Source: an uncultured Lachnospiraceae bacterium (GTDB taxonomy: Bacteria > Bacillota > Clostridia > Lachnospirales > Lachnospiraceae). From it: a DNA stretch of 53,613 nucleotides. Position numbers and translations under genes: made by a program. How positions within the stretch are numbered: the first letter of the stretch is position 1; every line of letters begins with the position of its first letter. Of this stretch, positions 24,595 to 33,196 are shown piece after piece. The stretch covers positions 1 through 53,613 of the forward strand of contig CALWMI010000085.1 of assembly GCA_944381745.1 (NCBI GenBank), read 5' to 3'. The notes under the pieces are model-generated. The model was not told the DNA's origin. It did no database searches and worked only from the letters and a program-made list of their open reading frames with translations.

Positions 24595-26099
24595 ATATCA
24601 CCTCCGGCAATGGTTTCCATAATCTTCGCCTGGTTCAGCTCCTCCGCCGACAGCTCTCCCACGACCTTGCGGTCGCGCATAACAATCAGCCTGGAGCAGG
24701 TGCGAATCATCTCATCTGTCTCTGAGGATATAAAGGTCACACTCATGCCCTCGGACGCCAGCTTCAGCACCAGCTTCTGGATTTCTACCTTCGTGCCAAT
24801 GTCGATGCCTCGGGTGGGCTCATCCAGAATCAGGTAATCCGGATGGGTCAGCAGCCAACGGGCCAGGATCACCTTCTGCTGGTTGCCGCCAGACAGCGAT
24901 TTGATCGGCGTATCCACGGAGGCCGTCTTGATCTCCAGAAGCTTGATGTATTCCTCTGCGAATTTGTTGGCCTCCGCCTTGGAAAATGGACGGAAGAAGC
25001 CCCGGAGCACCTGCGCCGCCAGGATAATGTTGTCCCGCACAGACAAGTCTCCCACAATCCCGTCATTCTTCCGGTCCTCAGGCAGATAGGCGATACCGTT
25101 CTTCATGGCGTCCAGCGGCTTGGCAATCTTCACCGGTTTCCCGTTCTTCTTGACGGTTCCTGCAATCACCTTGTCCGCGCTGAACAGCGCCCGGACACAC
25201 TCGCTTCGTCCAGAACCCAGCAGGCCGGTAAAGCCGTTGACCTCGCCCTTCTTGATGTAGAAATTGAACGGCTTGATCCCGGCATCGCTCTGCAGCCCTT
25301 CCGCCTGGATGACATACTCGTCCTCCCCCTCGTAAGGCTTGGCCTCGCTCTTGATGTCCGCCATATCGTCCATCTCCTTGCCCAGCATCTTGGCCACCAG
25401 CTTCACCCTCGGCAGATCCTCGATCACATACTCACCCACCAGGCGGCCGTCCCTAAGCACGGTGATCTTGTCGCACACCTCGTATACCTGATCCAGGAAA
25501 TGGGTGACAAAGATGATGCCCACGCCTCTGGCCTTCAGATCCCGCATGAGGCCGAACAGCTTCTCCACCTCGGACTCATCCAGGGAGGAGGTGGGCTCAT
25601 CCAGGATCAGCACCTTGCAATCCATGTCCACCGCCCTGGCAATGGCCACCATCTGCTGGATGGCGATGGAACAGTCGGACAGCTGCTGGGAAGCCCTCGC
25701 CGGGATTCCCAGGTTTTCCAGAATCCTGTCTGCGTCCTCGTTCATTTTCTTCCAGTTCGTAAGCTTTGATTTCCCTCGCCCGATATACATATTCTCCGCC
25801 ACCGTCAGGTTCGGGCATAACGTGATTTCCTGGTACACTGTGCTGATGCCCAGGTTCTGCGCGTCGTGGGGAGCGCGGATAACCACCGGCTTCTCGTGGC
25901 CCTTCAGATAAATTTCCCCCTCGTCCTTCTCATAGACGCCGGTCAGCACCTTGATCAGCGTAGACTTGCCCGCGCCGTTCTCTCCCATCAGCGCATGGAT
26001 TTCCCCCTCGCAGAGGTGAAAGTCCACTCCTTGAAGGGCCCGCACGCCAGGAAAGCTTTTGTGGATATTTTTCATTTCCAGTACAGAGTGTTCGTTCAC
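24591..26099 (-). CDS. Sugar ABC transporter ATPase (tandem NBD, YtfR/AraG-like)
   Basis: About 502 residues with two fused nucleotide-binding domains. The first has Walker [10 protein letters not shown] and Walker B VLILDEPTSSLD but a poor signature (LSDCSIAIQQMV). The second has a degenerate Walker A (GLLGSGRSE), an intact signature SLSGGNQQK and Walker [13 protein letters not shown]. This half-and-half layout is normal for RbsA/MglA/AraG proteins. An upstream ATG at 26123 has no ribosome binding site in front and itself covers one; AAGGAGGG precedes the GTG at 26099, which is therefore my start. Supplies energy to the two permeases that follow. Confidence 0.9.
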   Translation of the reverse strand: MNEHSVLEMKNIHKSFPGVRALQGVDFHLCEGEIHALMGENGAGKSTLIKVLTGVYEKDEGEIYLKGHEKPVVIRAPHDAQNLGISTVYQEITLCPNLTVAENMYIGRGKSKLTNWKKMNEDADRILENLGIPARASQQLSDCSIAIQQMVAIARAVDMDCKVLILDEPTSSLDESEVEKLFGLMRDLKARGVGIIFVTHFLDQVYEVCDKITVLRDGRLVGEYVIEDLPRVKLVAKMLGKEMDDMADIKSEAKPYEGEDEYVIQAEGLQSDAGIKPFNFYIKKGEVNGFTGLLGSGRSECVRALFSADKVIAGTVKKNGKPVKIAKPLDAMKNGIAYLPEDRKNDGIVGDLSVRDNIILAAQVLRGFFRPFSKAEANKFAEEYIKLLEIKTASVDTPIKSLSGGNQQKVILARWLLTHPDYLILDEPTRGIDIGTKVEIQKLVLKLASEGMSVTFISSETDEMIRTCSRLIVMRDRKVVGELSAEELNQAKIMETIAGGDM

Positions 26100-26127
26100 T
26101 GTCCCTGTTCCCTCCTTCTCCATTAAG

Positions 26128-26173
26128 AAAGGGCACGCGCGTCCATAGAACCCTTATGCCGCGCGCGCCCTTT
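26128..26173 (-). terminator. Hairpin between binding-protein and ATPase genes
   Basis: On the minus strand AAAGGGCGCGCGCG (26173-26160) pairs with CGCGCGTGCCCTTT (26141-26128), with one G-T pair, then CTTAAT. The T-run is weak. It probably stops part of the transcription or protects the upstream message, giving more binding protein than carrier. The galactose operon has a similar hairpin at 45225-45255. Confidence 0.7.
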
Positions 26174-26228
26174 TCTCAATTGAATTTTCTTCTACGAAAA
26201 AGCTGCTTGCTTATAAAATTTTCCGCTA

Positions 26229-27305
26229 TTAGATTCCGTATTTCTCCACATCCTCAGCGGTAATCGTTGTAGCGTCGAAGCCTTTCTCCTCCAGGATGAT
26301 GGTCTTCTCGGTGATTTCCTCGCCGTTCACAACCTTCTTGATAACCTCGTCAATGTAGGATGCCTGGAACGGATTGCACTGTCCGTCGTAGTTCCAGTTC
26401 TGGTCCAGCAGCTCCTGCAGCGCCCACTTGTTGCAGTCAAATCCCATAATGATGACGTCCTTGCCTACGCCGTGGGAGATGTTTGCCTTGTCCAGAGCCG
26501 CCACAGCACCCTTAGCCATGTCGTCGTTCTCAGCGTAAATAACGTTGAATTCTGTGCCTGCGTCGATGACAGACTGTACAATCTGCTGTGCCTTCTCAGA
26601 ATTCCACTCAGCGGTCTGCTGGGTTACCAGGTTCCAGTTGTCAGACTCCGCAACCTTCGCGTCGAGAGCGCCGGTACGTCCCTGCTGCGCAGCAGATCCC
26701 ATAACGCCCTGGATGTGGATGATGTTGTACTCCTCCAGTCCCTGGGACTCCAGCCAATCTACTGCGGTCTGGCCTTCCTGCTCCATATCGGACACGATGG
26801 AGGCAAGGTACAGATCCTCGCTGGCATCGATGGTACGGTCAAACAGGATCACGCCGATGCCGGCATTCTGGGCATCCTGCAGGACGCTGTCCCACCCGGA
26901 TGTGTCAGCTGCGGACAGAAGCAGGAAATCCACCTCATCCTGGATGAACTTCTGTGCTGCTGTAATCTGCTCATCGTTCTTCAGACTGTATGCGAAAGAA
27001 GCGTCATAGCCGTTCTCCTCTGTGAACATTGCCTTCATGTCTGCATCGTTGGCTGTACGGTATCCGGACTCGTTGGGGTCGTTGTTGATGATACCTACGC
27101 GGATCAGCTCACCGTCTGCTGCCGGAGCTGTCTCTGCGGTCTCCTCCCCAGCTGCCTCTGCATCCTCTGCTGCCTCTTCCGTCTCAGCTGCCTCTTCTGT
27201 CTCAGCTGCATCGCTGGAAGCTTCCTCAGATGAGCTGGAGCATCCTGCCAGGCATGCCATAGCCATGGCCGCCGCCAAAATTGCTGCTAATACTTTCTTT
27301 TTCAT
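26229..27305 (-). CDS. Sugar-binding lipoprotein of arabinose importer (YtfQ-like)
   Basis: A 358-residue extracytoplasmic binding protein. The signal peptide ends in the lipobox CLAGC with the lipidated Cys at 22. An unusually long acidic linker of Glu/Ala (about 27-62) precedes the periplasmic-binding fold starting at IRVGIINNDPNESGY. YRTANDADMKAMFTEENGY, SAADTSGWDSVLQDAQNAGI and the late CNPFQASYIDEV resemble YtfQ/ribose-type binding proteins. First gene of the operon with an AGGAGG site. The sensor protein at 30435-31496 is a paralogue. The ligand is inferred to be arabinose from the enzymes behind it. Confidence 0.9.
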   Translation of the reverse strand: MKKKVLAAILAAAMAMACLAGCSSSSEEASSDAAETEEAAETEEAAEDAEAAGEETAETAPAADGELIRVGIINNDPNESGYRTANDADMKAMFTEENGYDASFAYSLKNDEQITAAQKFIQDEVDFLLLSAADTSGWDSVLQDAQNAGIGVILFDRTIDASEDLYLASIVSDMEQEGQTAVDWLESQGLEEYNIIHIQGVMGSAAQQGRTGALDAKVAESDNWNLVTQQTAEWNSEKAQQIVQSVIDAGTEFNVIYAENDDMAKGAVAALDKANISHGVGKDVIIMGFDCNKWALQELLDQNWNYDGQCNPFQASYIDEVIKKVVNGEEITEKTIILEEKGFDATTITAEDVEKYGI

Positions 27306-27361
27306 TTTTATACCTCCTCTTTCTTTTTTCGTCCGGGAACCTGTCCCGTCCCTATGCCTGT

Positions 27362-27391
27362 ATTGTAGCCTCTGGCTTCTCCTCTTTTCAA
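27362..27391 (-). promoter_or_regulatory. Arabinose operon promoter
   Basis: The minus strand has TTGAAA (27386-27391), an 18-base spacer and TACAAT (27362-27367), with a leader of about 50 bases to the binding-protein ATG. TACAAATT motifs lie 44 and 76 bases further upstream (27435 and 27467). Confidence 0.55.
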
Positions 27392-27416
27392 TGCGCAGAG
27401 CCCCGCATTTTTATGG

Positions 27417-27475
27417 TTTGTAGATTATTTACAATACAAATTCCCCATGTTATAATCCAAATAAAGTACAAATTC
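27417..27475 (+). promoter_or_regulatory. araR promoter with TACAAATTC direct repeats (likely operators)
   Basis: A plus-strand promoter TTTACA (27428-27433), 17 bases, TATAAT (27451-27456). TACAAATTC occurs at 27435-27443, inside the spacer, and again at 27467-27475, just past the expected start; the spacing is 32 bases. TTGTA (27418-27422) and TACAA (27430-27434) form a dyad over the -35. AraR of Bacillus subtilis binds sites built on TTGTAC/GTACAA half-sites, so these may be AraR operators for both divergent units. The transcript leader to araR would be over 200 bases; the AT-rich stretch 27476-27677 shows nothing else I can name. Confidence 0.6.
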
Positions 27476-27677
27476 TTCCCATTCAGATGTTTTCTTATGA
27501 TTCTGCTGGTGAATTTTTAAGACTTTCCCGGTTTTCTGGCGGGAAGAAGAGGCAAAAATCGTTGTGCATTTTTTTATTTCCTCATAAAACCGATGTTTTT
27601 TTTAGAAAAAAAGACATTTTTTACAGGGATGGCTCTGGATTTTTTATCATTTTAACCGCAGGAATGGGGGGATTTTT

Positions 27678-28760
27678 ATGTCGATCAAATACAAATGGCT
27701 GGCAGAACGCCTGGAGCAATTAGTAGAAAAGCAAATCCACATGGGAATTCCCAAGCTGCCCACGGAGCACGAGCTGAGTGTCCGCTATCACGTCAGCCGG
27801 CAGACCGTCCGCATGGCCCTCGGCATCCTGGAGGAAAAGGGCATGATCGCCCGGCGGCAGGGAAGCGGCTCCCATATCACCGGCCTTCTCCCGGACTCCC
27901 GTCAAAACGCCGTGGCCATCTTGATCTCCAGCGACCAGGAATACATCTATCCGGGCGTCCTCAACGATATCCAGTCCGCCCTCTCTGCGGCAGGCTTCCC
28001 GAGCCGGGTTTTCCCCACCGGCAACCAGGTGTCCGCAGAGCGGGCGCTTTTGGAGCTGCTCGTCAAAAACCCTCCGCGGGGCATCATCGCGGAGGGCTGC
28101 AAGACTGCCTTCCCAAGCCCCAATCTGGAGCTGTATCAGGCGCTGATGAGGGACGGCTGCGAAATTGTCTTTCTGTACAACTATTATCCCGGGCCTCCAG
28201 TCTGCCTCTACATCAAGGATGACAATTACGCCGGGAGCGCCCTCCTCGTCCAGCATCTGCGTGACCAGGGCCATACCGCTGTCGGAGGAATCTTTAAATA
28301 TGACGATATGCAGGGCGCCGAACGGTATCTCGGATTTGTGGAGACGATGCAGAAGCTCGGCCTGTCCGTGCCGGACAGCCATGTCTGTTGGTATGGGGAA
28401 CGGGAGCTGCGCCGCCTGATGGCGGAACAGGATACCAGTTTCTTGAAGTCCATGGCGGAGGAGGCGCTGGCTGGCTGTACCGCCGTCATCTGCTACAACG
28501 ATATCATCGCATACCATCTGATCAGCGTCCTGCAGCTGGCCGGCTACCAGCTCCCAGGAGATATGGCCATCGCCGCCTTTGACAACACCTACCTGAGCAA
28601 TTCCAACATCCTCACCGTCACCACCCTCTCCCATAAGCCCCACGAGATGGGAACCCGCGCAGCCCAGGCCATGATCAGCCGTCTAAAAGGGCTTCCCGCG
28701 CAGCCGCAGGAAGCCCCTTGGAAACTCAATCAGAAAGAAAGTACGCAAAGCGGCGTCTGA
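27678..28760 (+). CDS. araR: AraR-type GntR/LacI hybrid repressor
   Basis: A 360-residue regulator with a GntR-type winged helix N-terminus (about 1-68; LPTEHELSVRYHVSRQTVRM and GMIARRQGSGSHI) fused to a LacI-type sugar-binding domain (about 75-345; VAILISSDQEYIYPG, IIAEGCKTAFPSP, CYNDIIAYHLISVLQ, AIAAFDNTYLS). This exact fusion is that of AraR, which releases DNA on binding L-arabinose. It is divergent from the arabinose operon. GGGGGG lies before the ATG at 27678. Some ligand other than arabinose is possible but unlikely given its neighbours. Confidence 0.9.
   Translation: MSIKYKWLAERLEQLVEKQIHMGIPKLPTEHELSVRYHVSRQTVRMALGILEEKGMIARRQGSGSHITGLLPDSRQNAVAILISSDQEYIYPGVLNDIQSALSAAGFPSRVFPTGNQVSAERALLELLVKNPPRGIIAEGCKTAFPSPNLELYQALMRDGCEIVFLYNYYPGPPVCLYIKDDNYAGSALLVQHLRDQGHTAVGGIFKYDDMQGAERYLGFVETMQKLGLSVPDSHVCWYGERELRRLMAEQDTSFLKSMAEEALAGCTAVICYNDIIAYHLISVLQLAGYQLPGDMAIAAFDNTYLSNSNILTVTTLSHKPHEMGTRAAQAMISRLKGLPAQPQEAPWKLNQKESTQSGV
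28687..28719 (-). terminator. Possible terminator for the sensor operon inside the araR 3' end
   Basis: GGAAGCCC(C)TT and AAGGGCTTCC form a stem at the end of araR coding sequence. On the minus strand the right arm is followed by TTTTAGAC, so it could end transcription coming from the response-regulator gene at 28809. Confidence 0.35.
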
Positions 28761-28808
28761 CCCACGCCGCCCCATCGCTCTTCGTGCACGCCGCACGTTC
28801 CGTACGGC

Positions 28809-30413
28809 CTATCTCCTTTTCTCAGCCCGGTACTCCCGCGGGCTGCAGCCCTGCAGCTTTTTGAATACAAACCCAAAATAATGGGCGTCCTTGTAGCCCA
28901 CTGCTTTGGCGATCTCCCCCAGCGGCCTGTCCGTCTGCCGCAGCAGCTTCTTCGCCTTCTCAATCCGCTTGTCCGTCACATACTCGATGAACGTCTTCTG
29001 CATGTTCTGGCTGAATATGGCGCTGAAGTAATTCGCACTCATCCCCACCTGCTCCGCCACCGCGCTCAGGGACAATTCGTCGCTCCCATAGTTCTCATCA
29101 ATATATTCTAATGCCTTCTTCAGCATCTTCCCGCCCTGATAGCTGTTGATCCGGTTGCGGATCCTCATGGCCAGCTTCAGCATATTGATAAAGTAGAGGA
29201 ACACATCCGTCCCCTCGTCATGCATGCGGTTGACCGCCGCCCCTATCTCGTCCTGGTACTCTGCCTGATCTGCCCCGATCGACTCCAGGAAAGAGACTAC
29301 CGCAAAGCGTATGTTCAGGACGACATAGCTGCGGAACATCCAGGAATGCAGGGCATTCTGCACACCGTGCAGGTAGGATTCCACAAAATCGTGGATCTCC
29401 TCCTCTGCCCCCCGGGACAGGAAATCCCGTATAATTTCCGGATCCATCTGCATGAAATCCACACTGCCCAGGCTCTCTCCCCCGGGCGCAGCCAGATATC
29501 CCGCGAGGGAATCCGCAGACAGCACATGCCGGTCCGGCAGGATAAAGCGGTAGGCAAAGCAGTGGTTCGCTTCCTTATAGCACTGGGGGAGCATGCTCAG
29601 CCGCTCCACCTCCGGCCCTACAGCCACATACCATCCGATGCGCTGCTCCTCCTGGCCGAAGGCCTTCTCAAAGCATTCCAGGCTGTTTGCGACCAGCAGC
29701 CCCATCTGCTCCTTCTCTCCCTTGACCAGCACGCCGTAGCTGCTCACGTTCAGCCGGAACAGAATATAGCGCGGATGCCGAAGGAAATAGTGGAATACCT
29801 CTTCCTGCTTCCTGGCGTACCACTCCTTCGAGGCTCCCTCCTTCTCGTAGATCGTGAACAGCAGCAGGTTGTAGCAGGGCGCCGTCAAATCCAGGGACAG
29901 CTCCGCCGCCTTCTCATAAATTTCCTTGGCGGACAGACGCCCGTCCAACATTTTCTCGAAGAAGCCTCGCAGGGAAAACTGCTCAAACTCCTGCAGCTCC
30001 TCCTGGTACTGTACCTGGTAGTCCTGCTGCTCCATGTCCTGCTCGATCTTCTCTTTCAGCTCCATCAGGCTCTTGCGCATCGTCATCCGGGTCACCGGCT
30101 TCAGCAGATACTGGTCAATCCCCAGGCGGATTGCCTGCCTGGCGTAATCAAAATCGTCGTATCCGCTGATAATGATAATCCGCATCTTCGGAAATTCTTC
30201 TTTGACAATCTCGCTGAGGGACAGGCCGTCCATAAACGGCATCTTAATGTCGGTAATCAATACATCCGGCTTCAGCTTCCGGATGAGCGGCAGCGCCATC
30301 TCCCCGTCCCCGGCCTCCCCTGCCAGGCTGAAGCCGTACTGCTCCCAGGGAATGTTATCCCGCAGCCCTTCCCTGATCACACTCTCATCCTCCACCAAAA
30401 ATACTTTCAGCAT
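28809..30413 (-). CDS. AraC-type (YesN-like) response regulator, arabinose-side sensor module
   Basis: A 534-residue protein. The receiver domain (about 1-120) has the acidic pair at 8-9, phospho-acceptor Asp55 (LITDIKMPF) and Lys in LLKPVTR. A long middle region (about 130-425) is typical of YesN proteins. The C-terminal AraC DNA-binding domain has two helix-turn-helix units (about 430-530; LSLSAVAEQVGMSANYFSAI and GEIAKAVGYKDAHYFGFVFK). It is last in a kinase - binding protein - regulator operon, 21 bases behind the binding protein. Likely activates a nearby sugar uptake operon; the target is inferred, not shown. Confidence 0.9.
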   Translation of the reverse strand: MLKVFLVEDESVIREGLRDNIPWEQYGFSLAGEAGDGEMALPLIRKLKPDVLITDIKMPFMDGLSLSEIVKEEFPKMRIIIISGYDDFDYARQAIRLGIDQYLLKPVTRMTMRKSLMELKEKIEQDMEQQDYQVQYQEELQEFEQFSLRGFFEKMLDGRLSAKEIYEKAAELSLDLTAPCYNLLLFTIYEKEGASKEWYARKQEEVFHYFLRHPRYILFRLNVSSYGVLVKGEKEQMGLLVANSLECFEKAFGQEEQRIGWYVAVGPEVERLSMLPQCYKEANHCFAYRFILPDRHVLSADSLAGYLAAPGGESLGSVDFMQMDPEIIRDFLSRGAEEEIHDFVESYLHGVQNALHSWMFRSYVVLNIRFAVVSFLESIGADQAEYQDEIGAAVNRMHDEGTDVFLYFINMLKLAMRIRNRINSYQGGKMLKKALEYIDENYGSDELSLSAVAEQVGMSANYFSAIFSQNMQKTFIEYVTDKRIEKAKKLLRQTDRPLGEIAKAVGYKDAHYFGFVFKKLQGCSPREYRAEKRR

Positions 30414-30434
30414 CCCGCATCCTTATCCTCTCTC

Positions 30435-31496
30435 CTAGTAGTTCCTGTCCTTCAGGGCCTCCTCCACGTTCTCCTTCGTGTAGACCTCCTCCGGGACAAA
30501 ATACAGCTTTGCCACCGGCTCCCCCTGCCTTAGCTTCTTGATAATCTGATCCGCATACTCCCCCTGGTTCGGGTTGCACTCGATATCCGCCGCAATTACG
30601 CCGTCCCGGACTAACTTCAGCGCCTCCTCAGTCGCGTCGAAGGAGATCATCAGGATCTCCCCGTCCTCCCCCACGGTCCTCCCAGCCTCCTCTATCGCCT
30701 CCAGCGCCCCGAAGGCCATGTCGTCATTCTGGGAAATCACAACGTCGATATCGCTGTATCTAGCCAGCAGGCGTTCCATCTCCTCCTGCCCTTTGGCCGT
30801 CGTAAACTCCGCGTCCACCTGTTCCATAATTACCCAGTTGCCGTGCTCTGCGGCCACCCGCTGGAAGCCCTCTGTCCTGCCGATCTCGGCAGAGGATCCC
30901 TCCGTCCCGGACAGCACCACGATGTAGACCGGCTCCTCTGAGTCCCCATATTTCTCTTCCAGCGCCTCCTCCAGCGCCCTTCCTGCCATCTCCCCCTCTT
31001 TATGGAAGTCGGAGCCGATCCAGGAGATATACAGCGAATGATCAAGCACATTCACCTTCCGGTCCAGCAGGATCACCGGGATACCGGCCTCCTTGGCCTC
31101 CTGGAGCACCGTCTCCCATCCGCTCTCCGTCAGCGGGGACAGGATGATATAGTCCACCCGCTGGGAGATAAAGCTTCTCATCGCCTTGATCTGATTCTCC
31201 TGCTTCTGCCTCCCATTCTCAAAGAGCAGGAAATAACCGTTTTCCTGGGTAAAAACCTGCTGTATCGATTCGGTGTTGGCCGTCCTCCACACGGACTCGC
31301 TTCCCACCTGGGATACCCCCACCACAATCAAGTTTTCCATGGCCTCCGCAAGCCCCGGCTCTCCGCCTGCCGCATCCTCTCCCCCCTGCCCCTCCTGTGC
31401 CTTCCCGCCAGCGCCTCCCGCGCAGGACACAGCAAACAGCAGGACACAGGCCAGCACAAGGACAGTTCCCAATTTTTTACCCTTTGTCCCTGTCAT
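30435..31496 (-). CDS. Sensor sugar-binding lipoprotein, paralogue of arabinose importer protein
   Basis: About 353 residues. The signal peptide ends FAVSC with lipidated Cys25, then a Gly/Glu-rich linker and a periplasmic-binding fold from about 57. Segments such as VWRTANTESIQQVFTQENGY, SPLTESGWETVLQEAKEAGI and IECNPNQGEYADQIIKK line up with the importer protein at 26229-27305. The gene lies between the kinase and the regulator rather than next to permeases, so it should present the sugar to the kinase, as known for XylFII-LytS in Clostridium. A TTG six bases upstream is a weaker start; the ATG at 31496 has GGAGG nine bases before it and overlaps the kinase end by 20 bases. Confidence 0.85.
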   Translation of the reverse strand: MTGTKGKKLGTVLVLACVLLFAVSCAGGAGGKAQEGQGGEDAAGGEPGLAEAMENLIVVGVSQVGSESVWRTANTESIQQVFTQENGYFLLFENGRQKQENQIKAMRSFISQRVDYIILSPLTESGWETVLQEAKEAGIPVILLDRKVNVLDHSLYISWIGSDFHKEGEMAGRALEEALEEKYGDSEEPVYIVVLSGTEGSSAEIGRTEGFQRVAAEHGNWVIMEQVDAEFTTAKGQEEMERLLARYSDIDVVISQNDDMAFGALEAIEEAGRTVGEDGEILMISFDATEEALKLVRDGVIAADIECNPNQGEYADQIIKKLRQGEPVAKLYFVPEEVYTKENVEEALKDRNY

Positions 31497-33015
31497 CCTC
31501 AATTTCCTCCCCCTCCCTCAGAGCCGGCTCCTCCTCCCGGATCGCCGGGATCACAATCTCCACGCAGGTTCCCCGCCCCTTATGGGAATCAATCTTCAGC
31601 CCATAGGAAGGCCCAAAATACATCCGCAGCCGTTCATTTACATTGGCCAGCCCAAATCCTTTCTCGGTCTCGCTGCACGGGCGCTGGATCTCCTTGCGCA
31701 GGACCGCAAGCTCTTCCTCCTCCATCCCGATTCCGTCATCCTGTACGGTCAGATGGAGCTCTCCGTCTCTCATAATCCCCCGCACCTGAATCCTCCCTTT
31801 TCCACGCTTGTATTTGATTCCGTGGTAGAGGGCATTTTCCACCAGCGGCTGCAGCGTCAGTTTCGGGATACGGCAGGCGTAAAGCTCCGGCGCAAGGCGG
31901 ATATCGTACTCCAGGATATCCCGGTACCGCATGCCCTGGATTTCCAGATAGCTGCGGATGTGACTCTCCTCCTCCCCCAGGGATATTACTTCTTTTCCCT
32001 TGCTGAGCACCAGGCGGAAGAAGCTGGACAGGGTCACGACCATGTTCACCGCCTCATCCATCTTGTTGCCCTCAATCAGCCACACGATCGTGTCCAGCGT
32101 ATTGTACAGGAAATGGGGGTTGATCTGCTCCTGCAAAAGCCGCAGGTCCAGATGACGCATTTTCTGCTCATCCTCTTTGATCTGGGCGATCATGGTCTCC
32201 ATATTTTCCGCCATGCTGTTAAAGCCGTCAGACAGGATCTCCAGCTCGTCCTGTGAATGCACGTCTGTCCGCACGGCAAAGTCTCCCGCCGACACCTTCT
32301 CCATCGCGCTGTAGAGGCTTCCCAGCGGCTTCAGTATGCCTGCTGTGATCAGATAAGCCGCGCAAATCGCCGTCACTGTCAGCGCTGCCAGCAGGCAGGC
32401 GCAGACCACCACAAAATTCTGGTTCTGCTCATTTAGGGCACTGGTCACCTGCTCCATCGCCCGGATCTGGTAATAGATATAGTACTGGATATTATCCTGG
32501 ATCAGCTCCGTCAGGATATAGATGTTGTTGTCCAGCTCCCGGATATTCTCGTCGTACTTGCCGCCCTTCCGGATATTCTCCAGGATATCGTCCACCCGTT
32601 TCTCCAGGGTATCGATATTGCGCAGGAGGCTCTCCAGCCATAGCCGGCTCTCCGACTCCATCGTAACGTCCCGCAGCTTCTTAAATTCGCTTCTGAGCTC
32701 TTCAATCAGCACATAGGGATCCTTCAGCGTATCGTCCTCCGAAATATGCTCGTATTCGATGTAGCCCACCACCAGCTTGTACAGGCTCTCGTCCATATCC
32801 TCTTTAAAATTCAAGTTGTAGTCATTGGCCACCACCAGATTGCCCACAATCTCATCGTACTGCTTCCGGTAGCTGTTCATGCTGGCCAGGAGAATGATGA
32901 CCAGAATCAGGAACGATGCCACGATCGCCGCCGAGAGCATCAGGATCTTCTGGTTGATCGAAAAGTGGATCCGGTCTGTCCTGGAATTTTTCCCGAAAAA
33001 CAATCTATCTCTCAT
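31477..33015 (-). CDS. YesM-type sensor histidine kinase, arabinose-side module
   Basis: A 512-residue kinase with membrane segments at about 24-46 and 200-224 enclosing a mostly helical extracellular domain, a HAMP domain (about 224-280), the histidine in LLQEQINPHFLYNTLD (His301) and a GHKL ATPase domain (LTLQPLVENALYHGIK, DDGIGM, GFGLANVNERL). The outer domain is long and helical, rather than a PAS/CACHE fold, which suits contact with a separate binding protein. First gene of its operon; promoter at 33048-33076. It should phosphorylate the regulator at 28809-30413. Confidence 0.92.
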   Translation of the reverse strand: MRDRLFFGKNSRTDRIHFSINQKILMLSAAIVASFLILVIILLASMNSYRKQYDEIVGNLVVANDYNLNFKEDMDESLYKLVVGYIEYEHISEDDTLKDPYVLIEELRSEFKKLRDVTMESESRLWLESLLRNIDTLEKRVDDILENIRKGGKYDENIRELDNNIYILTELIQDNIQYYIYYQIRAMEQVTSALNEQNQNFVVVCACLLAALTVTAICAAYLITAGILKPLGSLYSAMEKVSAGDFAVRTDVHSQDELEILSDGFNSMAENMETMIAQIKEDEQKMRHLDLRLLQEQINPHFLYNTLDTIVWLIEGNKMDEAVNMVVTLSSFFRLVLSKGKEVISLGEEESHIRSYLEIQGMRYRDILEYDIRLAPELYACRIPKLTLQPLVENALYHGIKYKRGKGRIQVRGIMRDGELHLTVQDDGIGMEEEELAVLRKEIQRPCSETEKGFGLANVNERLRMYFGPSYGLKIDSHKGRGTCVEIVIPAIREEEPALREGEEIEDDRDKG

Positions 33016-33047
33016 TTTTTCTTCCTTTTGGCCTGTCCTTTTCCCCG

Positions 33048-33076
33048 ATTATATCACATCTTTCCTGCTGTAGGAA
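33048..33076 (-). promoter_or_regulatory. Promoter of the arabinose-side sensor operon
   Basis: The minus strand has a good -10 TATAAT (33048-33053) and a weak -35 TTCCTA (33071-33076) 17 bases apart. A weak -35 suits a regulated or activator-dependent promoter. The divergent hydrolase gene begins at 33197. Confidence 0.5.
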
Positions 33077-33196
33077 GTCCTTCCCAGCTTTCCTCCCGCC
33101 ATGTCTTAACCTGCTTTTTACAGATGGGATATACCCTTTTGCGCGGAAAAGGAGTATACTGGAGATGGTCACATTCTATTTTAAGGAGGGTTTTTT

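Noticed and set aside
26100-26123. ATG start of the arabinose importer ATPase at 26123
   Set aside because: No ribosome binding site precedes it, and AAGGAGGG lies just inside it, well placed for the GTG at 26099.
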